A stretch of DNA of 10,489 nucleotides from Dehalococcoidia bacterium (GTDB lineage Bacteria > Chloroflexota > Dehalococcoidia > E44-bin15): assembly GCA_030638665.1 (NCBI GenBank), contig DAOWEF010000073.1, positions 1-10,489 of the forward strand, given 5' to 3'. The translations under genes were made by a program, and so were the position numbers. The number at the start of each line of letters is the position of its first letter. The first letter of the stretch is position 1. Positions 6,003 through 10,489 of this stretch are shown piece by piece. Below the pieces are notes generated by a model. The model ran no database searches and was not told where the DNA came from. It was given only the letters and a program-made list of their open reading frames with translations.

Positions 6003-7526
6003 CTATTTTGCGTAGTCAACCGCTCTGGTTTCTCTAATGACTGTTACCTTTATCTGACCCGGATACTGCAGAGTTTCTTCGATCTTCTTCACAATATCTC
6101 GGGTAAGTCTTAGCGCTGCAAGGTCATCTATCTCGGCAGGTTTAACCATAATGCGGATCTCGCGACCAGCCTGGATGGCGTAGGATTTCTCCACGCCTGT
6201 GAAGCTATTGGCCACGCTTTCCAGCGCTTCCAGGCGCTTCAGATAGTGCTCCAGGGTCTCCCTTCTAGCCCCTGGCCTCCCCCCACTGATGGCATCAGCG
6301 GCGGAGATGATAAAACCCAGGATACTCATTGAGTTGGCCTCTCCATGATGCTCTGCGACAGCACTGGCCACCTCGGCAGATTTTTCCCATTGCTTCACCA
6401 GGTCAGCGCCGATCTTGGCATGAGGTCCCTCCACCTGGAAATCCACCGCCTTGCCGATGTCATGAAGCAGTCCCGCTTTCTTTGCTAGCGCGACCTTGGC
6501 TCCCAGCTCCGAGGCGATCATGCCAGCTAGGTGAGCTACCTCGATGCTGTGCCTGAGCACGTTCTGTCCATAGCTGAAGCGATACTTAAGGTGACCTAAA
6601 AGCTTGATTAACTCAGGCTGCAGCCCGGGTACCCCCACCTCGTGGGTTGCCTGCTCCCCTTCTCCTTGGATCGTTGTCTCCACCTCGTTCCTCGCAGTTG
6701 CCACCATCTCTTCAATGCGGGCGGGGTGAATTCTACCGTCGAGGATAAGCTTTTCCAAGGCGATCCGAGCGATCTCGCGACGTACTGGATCGAAGCCTGA
6801 GATAGTCACCGCCTCGGGGGTATCGTCGATGATTAGGTCAACACCGGTGGCATTCTCAAGTGCTCTGATGTTTCGTCCCTCGCGCCCGATGAGACGTCCC
6901 TTCATCTCGTCGCTGGGCAGCGGGACCACCGAGACGGTGCTCTCCGAGACCACATCGGTGGCACAGCGCTGAATAGCCTGGGAGAGGATCTCCCGAGCCC
7001 GCTCATCGGCCTCCTGTTTAAGCTGAACCTCGATCTCTCTAATGCGACGGGATACATCCTCACGAACCTCACCCTCCACCGCCTTAATCAGGAGCTCTTT
7101 TGCCTCATCGCTGGAGATCCTGGAGATAAGCTCCAATTGCTGAATCTGCTTCTGCTTCAACTCCTGAAGATGATTGTGCAGGTCTTCTGCCTCCTTTTCC
7201 TTGGCGAGTAGACCATGTTCTCGTCGTTCAAAGGCATCCGACTTTTTATCGAGGTTCTCCTCCTTCTGAGAGATTCGCTTTTCATGCCGCTGAAGCTCAG
7301 CACGACGCTCGCGGATTTCCGATTCCGCTTGAGATTTGATCTTTAGCCCCTCCTCTTTGGCCTCAAGAATCGCCTCCTTGTGCTTTGTCTGGGCATCGGT
7401 GAGGAGGGCTTCAACCTCAATTTGGGCAGCGCGAATCCGGCGGCCAACAACCATCCGCCATACCAGAAACGCAACTGCACCCCCAAGGGCAGTTCCCCCC
7501 ACCGCCGCTAAAATTATTGGCAACAT
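6003..7526 (-). CDS. rny: Ribonuclease Y
   Basis: 507 residues with the classic RNase Y layout. An N-terminal membrane anchor (about 3-27) is followed by a long charged coiled coil (about 30-190, rich in [14 protein letters not shown] heptads). A KH domain follows, with the GxxG loop in [12 protein letters not shown] (210-221), then an HD domain with H326 (RHSIEVAH) and the HD pair H355-D356 in [10 protein letters not shown]. The C-terminal tail is typical ([14 protein letters not shown]). RNase Y is the membrane-bound endoribonuclease that starts mRNA decay in bacteria lacking RNase E, acting with degradosome partners. The ATG at 7526 has a GGGGAG site 7 nt upstream. A weak promoter and a small hairpin sit in the roughly 100-nt leader after recX, so it may be transcribed both from its own promoter and by readthrough. 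Confidence 0.97.
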   Translation of the reverse strand: MLPIILAAVGGTALGGAVAFLVWRMVVGRRIRAAQIEVEALLTDAQTKHKEAILEAKEEGLKIKSQAESEIRERRAELQRHEKRISQKEENLDKKSDAFERREHGLLAKEKEAEDLHNHLQELKQKQIQQLELISRISSDEAKELLIKAVEGEVREDVSRRIREIEVQLKQEADERAREILSQAIQRCATDVVSESTVSVVPLPSDEMKGRLIGREGRNIRALENATGVDLIIDDTPEAVTISGFDPVRREIARIALEKLILDGRIHPARIEEMVATARNEVETTIQGEGEQATHEVGVPGLQPELIKLLGHLKYRFSYGQNVLRHSIEVAHLAGMIASELGAKVALAKKAGLLHDIGKAVDFQVEGPHAKIGADLVKQWEKSAEVASAVAEHHGEANSMSILGFIISAADAISGGRPGARRETLEHYLKRLEALESVANSFTGVEKSYAIQAGREIRIMVKPAEIDDLAALRLTRDIVKKIEETLQYPGQIKVTVIRETRAVDYAK

Positions 7527-7543
7527 TTTTATCTCCCCTTTCG

Positions 7544-7559
7544 TCTGGATCTTTCCAGA
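7544..7559 (-). promoter_or_regulatory. Small hairpin in the rny leader
   Basis: TCTGGA and TCCAGA form a 6-bp stem around a 4-nt loop, 18 nt upstream of the rny ATG and just before its ribosome site. It has no U-tract, so it is not a terminator. A role in mRNA stability or autoregulation is speculation. Confidence 0.35.
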
Positions 7560-7594
7560 TCGGATAAGGCTATTAAGGCTATCTTGAATTTTCC

Positions 7595-7624
7595 ATGTTA
7601 AACTTTTATTTACTTCAAAGTCAA
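7595..7624 (-). promoter_or_regulatory. Possible promoter for rny
   Basis: Minus-strand TTGACT (7619-7624), an 18-nt spacer and TAACAT (7595-7600), just downstream of the recX stop codon and within an AT-rich gap of about 100 bp. The -35 is good and the -10 only fair. A distal promoter for the rny-ymdB-PHP-hydrolase-plsY train is plausible. Confidence 0.4.
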
Positions 7625-7629
7625 GAGAA

Positions 7630-8250
7630 CTACCCTAGCTCCTGCCAAAGGCGCTCGGTAGTGCGGTTGGCCACCTCATAGCTGAATCCTCGCCTGCGCA
7701 GAAAAGCGCCTAGCTTTCGCCTGAAAGTTTCGTAGTCCTCTTTTGCCAAGGTGCGCCCCCTCTTTTGTGCTGCTCTATAGGCGCTCTCCTCGTCGTCGAT
7801 CCCGTTCAGCACCTTATCGATCAGTTCCCGGTCGATCCCCTTATTCCTGAGCTCCACCTTGAGCAACCGCCTGCCGCGGGGGCTAAAGAAGTCCCGCGCC
7901 TCCCTCCAGAACGCTGCGAAGGCTACGTCATCTATCATTTGCCTTTCCCTAAGCTGAAGGATGACCCCTTCAATGGTTTCCCCGTTGAATCTTCGGCTGA
8001 GCCTGGTCCTGATCTCCGCCTCGCTTCGCGGGCGATAGCTCAGCAAGCGAAGGGCAGCGTTAAGACACTTCCCAAAGAGGTCGGCCACCGCCAGTTCCTC
8101 TACCCGAGAATCGGAGAGCACCTGCCCGGGATGAAGACCATGCTCCTCAACCACGCCTCTTCCCACGCTGAAGGCGAATCTTCCATCCAGGAAGATACTG
8201 ACCCGCTCTCTCCCTCTCTTCTGTGTCTCGATATCGGTTATGGTCTTCAT
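7630..8250 (-). CDS. recX: RecX, RecA regulatory protein
   Basis: About 206 residues, within the family range. The start [21 protein letters not shown] is typical, followed by the three tandem three-helix repeats of RecX ([31 protein letters not shown] with [17 protein letters not shown]; and a C-terminal [15 protein letters not shown] repeat). RecX binds RecA filaments and limits or modulates their extension. It lies directly downstream of recA, as in many bacteria, with an intrinsic terminator hairpin between them, so its expression is probably low and by readthrough. ATG at 8250 is preferred because MKTITDIE matches usual RecX starts. A TTG at 8262 would place the start in the terminator T-tract. 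Neither has a strong Shine-Dalgarno, consistent with low output. Confidence 0.93.
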   Translation of the reverse strand: MKTITDIETQKRGRERVSIFLDGRFAFSVGRGVVEEHGLHPGQVLSDSRVEELAVADLFGKCLNAALRLLSYRPRSEAEIRTRLSRRFNGETIEGVILQLRERQMIDDVAFAAFWREARDFFSPRGRRLLKVELRNKGIDRELIDKVLNGIDDEESAYRAAQKRGRTLAKEDYETFRRKLGAFLRRRGFSYEVANRTTERLWQELG

Positions 8251-8260
8251 AATTAAACGC

Positions 8261-8294
8261 AAAAAGGCTGGACCTAAAATCTCCCAGCCTTTTT
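8261..8294 (-). terminator. Intrinsic terminator between recA and recX (bidirectional)
   Basis: An 11-bp perfect stem pairs AAAAAGGCTGG (8261-8271) with CCAGCCTTTTT (8284-8294) across a 12-nt loop. In the minus direction, downstream of the recA stop, it ends in five Ts; in the plus direction it is followed by seven Ts. It would attenuate recA transcription before recX and also block any plus-strand antisense transcription into recA. Confidence 0.85.
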
Positions 8295-8328
8295 TTCGCC
8301 TTTTCGCCTTTTCGCTCTAAGGCAAATT

Positions 8329-9372
8329 TTATTGCTCAGCCAAATTGCTATCGGGAGGGCTTTGAGAAGCGAAGGCTACTGCCCGGATCTGCCGCTCCAT
8401 CTCCTGGGCAACCTCTTTATGCTCCTTCAGGTAATCTTTGGCGTTCTCGCGCCCTTGACCCAGGCGGGTTTCGCCAAAGGAGAAGAAGGCACCCGTTTTC
8501 TGCACCAACCCGATTCCCACCCCCATGTCGATAAGGCAGCCCTCGCTGCTGATCCCATGAGCGAACATGATGTCAAACTCGGCGTTCTTGAAAGGAGGGG
8601 CAACCTTGTTCTTGACAATCTTAGCTCTCACCCGGCTGCCTATCGTCTCGTCTCCTTTTTTAATGGCTTCCACTCTCCTCAGATCGATCCTAACCGAGCT
8701 ATAAAACTTGAGTGCTCGACCCCCTGGGGTCACCTCTGGGTTGCCAAAGAAAACCCCCACCTTCTCCCGCAATTGGTTGATGAATATTACCGAGGTGTGC
8801 GACCTGTGAATGGCAGCAGTAAGCTTTCTCAGCGCCTGGGACATTAAGCGAGCTTGAAGTCCCACATGAGCATCACCCATATCCCCCTCAATCTCTGCCC
8901 TGGGGACAAGGGCAGCCACGCTATCGATAACTACCACATCCACTGCCCCGCTTCTGACCAGTGCCTCTGTAATCTCCAGTGCCTGCTCCCCCGTGTCTGG
9001 CTGGGAGATAAGTAGTTCCTCCACTTTGACACCACAGTTGGCGGCATAACCAGGATCAAGGGCATGCTCCGCATCTATATAGGCTGCCGTGCCACCTTGA
9101 TTCTGAGCCTCAGCGATGATATGAAGCGCCATGGTCGACTTTCCGCTCATCTCCGGCCCGAAGATCTCAGTAACCCGACCCCTGGGGATGCCCCCAATGC
9201 CAAGGGCGAAATCCAGCGAGATGGCACCGGTGGGGATAAAGTCCACCGCCATCCTCACCGAATCCTCCCCCAGCCTCATAATCGAGCCCTTACCGAACTG
9301 CTTCTCGATCTGGCTTACCGCCAGCTCTAGGGCCTTTTCCTTCTCCGTAGTCATCTCGTCCACTAGTGTCAA
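8329..9372 (-). CDS. recA: RecA recombinase
   Basis: 347 residues, normal length. The ATP-dependent strand-exchange protein of homologous recombination, and co-protease for LexA-type repressors. Landmarks: [15 protein letters not shown] near the N-terminus; Walker A GPEMSGKS (72-79); the catalytic Glu region YIDAEHALD (98-106); Walker [11 protein letters not shown] (146-155); L1 around [18 protein letters not shown]; and L2 within [17 protein letters not shown] then [12 protein letters not shown] (198-226). The Walker A third position is Met where GPESSGKT is the common form, and the last residue is Ser. No intein. The TTG at 9372 has AAGGA 6 nt upstream and is my choice; an ATG at 9354 also gives a natural start (TTEKEKALE). 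It has its own promoter and a downstream terminator before recX. Confidence 0.97.
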   Translation of the reverse strand: MTLVDEMTTEKEKALELAVSQIEKQFGKGSIMRLGEDSVRMAVDFIPTGAISLDFALGIGGIPRGRVTEIFGPEMSGKSTMALHIIAEAQNQGGTAAYIDAEHALDPGYAANCGVKVEELLISQPDTGEQALEITEALVRSGAVDVVVIDSVAALVPRAEIEGDMGDAHVGLQARLMSQALRKLTAAIHRSHTSVIFINQLREKVGVFFGNPEVTPGGRALKFYSSVRIDLRRVEAIKKGDETIGSRVRAKIVKNKVAPPFKNAEFDIMFAHGISSEGCLIDMGVGIGLVQKTGAFFSFGETRLGQGRENAKDYLKEHKEVAQEMERQIRAVAFASQSPPDSNLAEQ

Positions 9373-9378
9373 AGAGAT

Positions 9379-9383
9379 TCCTT
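9379..9383 (-). promoter_or_regulatory. Ribosome binding site favouring the recA TTG start
   Basis: AAGGA on the minus strand, 6 nt before the TTG at 9372. The ATG at 9354 has only a weak GGA at a comparable distance. It lies at or next to the predicted transcription start, giving a very short leader. Confidence 0.5.
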
Positions 9384-9389
9384 AAATGT

Positions 9390-9418
9390 ATCATAGCATA
9401 GCTACTTCATTAAAACAA
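9390..9418 (-). promoter_or_regulatory. Extended -10 promoter of recA
   Basis: Minus strand: TTGTTT -35 (9413-9418), a 17-nt spacer and TATGAT -10 (9390-9395) preceded by TGC, an extended -10. Transcription is predicted to start near 9383, only about 11 nt before the TTG start codon. I see no LexA-type box (no GAAC-N4-GTTC or CTGT-N8-ACAG) in the 136-bp gap. A near-dyad of 15 bp at 9435-9449 (GATA ends) is a weak operator candidate. Confidence 0.55.
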
Positions 9419-9508
9419 GAGGGGATGAGCCGTCGATAAGATTACTATCATCTTTATGTCAACTCACCAGAGGTGTAAGCAACAGTAATTCGCTGTTATC
9501 AGAATAAT

Positions 9509-10231
9509 CTAAAAGGGGGGGATCGCGGGCGTGACTCTTTTATGGGCGCTTGCCGCTATCATGGCATCGACCTTTTTCTTTACTTCATCCCCTGCCTCGC
9601 CTGCGATAAGATAACGGTCAAGCTCCTCATATGTTATTCCCATCTCCCCCTCATCGGTTTGCCCTGCCCAAAGACCTGCTGAGGGGGGCTTCTCCACGAT
9701 CTCCTTTGGGATGTCCAGATGGATTGCCAGCTCCCGAACCTGGCTTTTCACCAGATTCCCCAGGGGCAGGATGTCCACCCCGCCATCGCCATACTTTGTG
9801 AAGTAGCCAACAGAGAGTTCGCTTCTATTCCCGGAGCCTACCACCAGATAGCCGAGCCGATTTGCCAGGTAGTATAGGGTGAGCATTCTCAGCCTGGGTT
9901 TTAGATTGGCTTCAGCCAGTTTCTTAGTATCTGGCTCGTAATCGCCTACAGATAATACCCTGAGCAGTGAGTCGATCACCCCTTCTAGAGCGATATTGCT
10001 AGTGGGAATATGGAATTGCTTAGCAACTGCCCCAGCATGTTCGATATCGGTTTCGCTGCTATAACAGGGCATGATGAGGGCAAGAGCGTTATCGGGGAAG
10101 GCGCGCTTACAAAGCACCGCGACCACTGCTGAGTCGAGCCCCCCGCTCAAGCCAAAGACCACGCCTTTACGCTTCGCCAGTGCTACCTGCTCCCTCATCC
10201 AGGCTATTATTTTGTTTGCCAGCTCTTCCAT
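9509..10231 (-). CDS. nadE: NAD synthetase, ammonia-dependent
   Basis: About 240 residues. It catalyses the last step of NAD biosynthesis, amidation of deamido-NAD using ATP. The PP-loop motif SGGLDSAVV is at about 29-37. Other family landmarks are GSGNRSELSVGYFTKYGDGGVDILPLG, KSQVRELA and KPPSAGLWAGQTDEGEMG, ending with HKRVTPAIPPF. The short length and lack of an N-terminal nitrilase-like domain mean free ammonia, not glutamine, is the nitrogen donor. The ATG at 10231 is the start: upstream of it lies a good promoter whose -35 overlaps the TTG at 10282 that would otherwise extend the frame, so that longer start cannot be on the transcript. The leader is about 20 nt with no clear Shine-Dalgarno. 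The gene is followed by the recA promoter region, so it seems to be its own transcription unit. Confidence 0.95.
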   Translation of the reverse strand: MEELANKIIAWMREQVALAKRKGVVFGLSGGLDSAVVAVLCKRAFPDNALALIMPCYSSETDIEHAGAVAKQFHIPTSNIALEGVIDSLLRVLSVGDYEPDTKKLAEANLKPRLRMLTLYYLANRLGYLVVGSGNRSELSVGYFTKYGDGGVDILPLGNLVKSQVRELAIHLDIPKEIVEKPPSAGLWAGQTDEGEMGITYEELDRYLIAGEAGDEVKKKVDAMIAASAHKRVTPAIPPF

Positions 10232-10236
10232 AAAAG

Positions 10237-10265
10237 TTGACCGAGTATGCTGCCTGAAGTATACT
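10237..10265 (+). promoter_or_regulatory. Promoter of the plus-strand membrane protein gene
   Basis: Plus strand: TTGACC -35 (10237-10242), a 17-nt spacer and TATACT -10 (10260-10265), each five of six to consensus. Predicted start near 10272, about 29 nt before the ATG at 10301. Its -35 lies in the nadE leader and its -10 overlaps the nadE -10 by four bases. Confidence 0.65.
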
Positions 10266-10287
10266 CTGCAAATGGCTATCAAGTCAA
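10258..10287 (-). promoter_or_regulatory. nadE promoter, sharing its -10 with a divergent promoter
   Basis: Minus strand: TTGACT -35 (10282-10287), an 18-nt spacer and TATACT -10 (10258-10263), each five of six to consensus. Predicted start near 10251. The -10 lies in the 8-bp palindrome AGTATACT (10258-10265) also used by the plus-strand promoter. Confidence 0.65.
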
Positions 10288-10300
10288 AGGGCTAAGGATA

Positions 10301-10489
10301 ATGGACACCACCTTTATTATTATCGTCGTTGTTGCTATTGTTATTGCCATAACCATGCGCCTCATGTTGAGATCCTTCAGGCAGCGGCAGGCGGGGCGAG
10401 AGAGGGATGAGGCCTTGGAGAGAGGCGAAGAGGTGCCCTCACTGGAGAAGACTACCCCGATGGCGGAAGGCGCACCATCAGAAATGGAG
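10301..10489 (+). CDS. Small single-pass membrane protein, unknown function (cut by window edge)
   Basis: An open frame of 63 codons from the ATG at 10301 to the window end, with no stop. It was too near the edge to show as a complete frame. AAGGA a few bases before the ATG acts as ribosome site and a good promoter lies upstream. Residues 5-18 form a strongly hydrophobic helix (FIIIVVVAIVIAI), followed by a basic stretch (RLMLRSFRQRQAGRERD) and then an acidic, Glu/Pro/Ser-rich region. This is a typical N-in or N-out anchor with a charged cytoplasmic tail by the positive-inside rule. I do not recognise a family. It is the only plus-strand protein gene in the window and is divergent from nadE, with possible opposed expression through the shared promoter. 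Confidence 0.65.
   Translation, partial: MDTTFIIIVVVAIVIAITMRLMLRSFRQRQAGRERDEALERGEEVPSLEKTTPMAEGAPSEME

Noticed and set aside
7765..8256. 163-codon plus-strand frame inside recX
   Set aside because: Antisense to recX, whose family motifs are clear; composition is that of a reverse-strand shadow.
8297..8314. CGCCTTTT repeated twice plus a third CGC next to the recA terminator
   Set aside because: Only two full 8-bp copies; probably slippage in a T-rich stretch, too short to call a functional repeat or CRISPR.
8332..8847. 171-codon plus-strand frame inside recA
   Set aside because: It is wholly antisense to the conserved recA gene, with no promoter or ribosome site and no protein signature; a shadow frame.
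9434..9462. Second recA promoter with perfect TTGACA
   Set aside because: The -35 is perfect but no acceptable -10 lies 15-19 nt downstream; the extended -10 promoter closer to the gene is better.
9481..9497. AACAG/CTGTT inverted repeat downstream of nadE
   Set aside because: Only 5 bp of AT-rich stem with no T-tract, so it is not a credible terminator and does not match a LexA box (half-sites are in the wrong order).
10231..10282. Longer nadE starting at the TTG at 10282
   Set aside because: The extra 17 residues overlap the nadE promoter itself and do not resemble NAD synthetase; the ATG at 10231 fits the family start.

Overview
The window looks like an ordinary chromosomal stretch from a moderately GC-rich bacterium, most likely a Chloroflexota of the Dehalococcoidia type. 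This rests on overall protein style, on the recA-recX-rny-ymdB gene order, on frequent TTG/GTG starts and on the local GAF-histidine-kinase/NarL-type regulators. The lineage is an inference from memory of these families, not something proven here. Almost everything is on the minus strand. Only a tRNA gene and one truncated small membrane-protein gene are on the plus strand.

Layout on the plus-strand ruler. (a) 1-449: start of a minus-strand gene for a tandem-receiver response regulator whose first receiver has lost its phosphoacceptor Asp. It has its own good promoter and runs off the left edge. (b) 555-780: a broken, frameshifted NarL-type receiver gene. It overlaps the end of (c) 752-2068, a GAF-HisKA_3-HATPase sensor kinase with a Glu-to-Gly change in its N-box. 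Together these look like a two-component locus that is decaying or being rewired. (d) 2268-2344: tRNA-Glu(CUC) on the plus strand, with encoded CCA and its own promoter. (e) 2370-8250: a tightly packed minus-strand gene train, recX, rny, ymdB-type phosphoesterase, PHP phosphoesterase, alpha/beta hydrolase, divergent plsY-like gene and zinc-ribbon membrane protein. It contains a 1-bp and a 4-bp start/stop overlap and very short gaps. (f) 8329-9372: recA with its own extended -10 promoter, separated from recX by an intrinsic terminator hairpin. (g) 9509-10231: ammonia-dependent NAD synthetase, nadE. (h) 10301 onward: start of a small plus-strand membrane protein, driven by a promoter that shares a palindromic -10 element with the nadE promoter.

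Functionally, recA and recX form the recombinase/modulator pair, probably linked by readthrough of the terminator between them. RNase Y, the YmdB-like phosphoesterase and the PHP protein form a run of RNA- or nucleotide-acting phosphoesterases. The hydrolase, PlsY-like and B-box membrane genes are a membrane/lipid tail of the same transcription unit. I found no CRISPR array, transposase, phage gene or other recognisable defence or mobile system. The most interesting points are the degenerate two-component locus at the left and the symmetric divergent promoter at the right.
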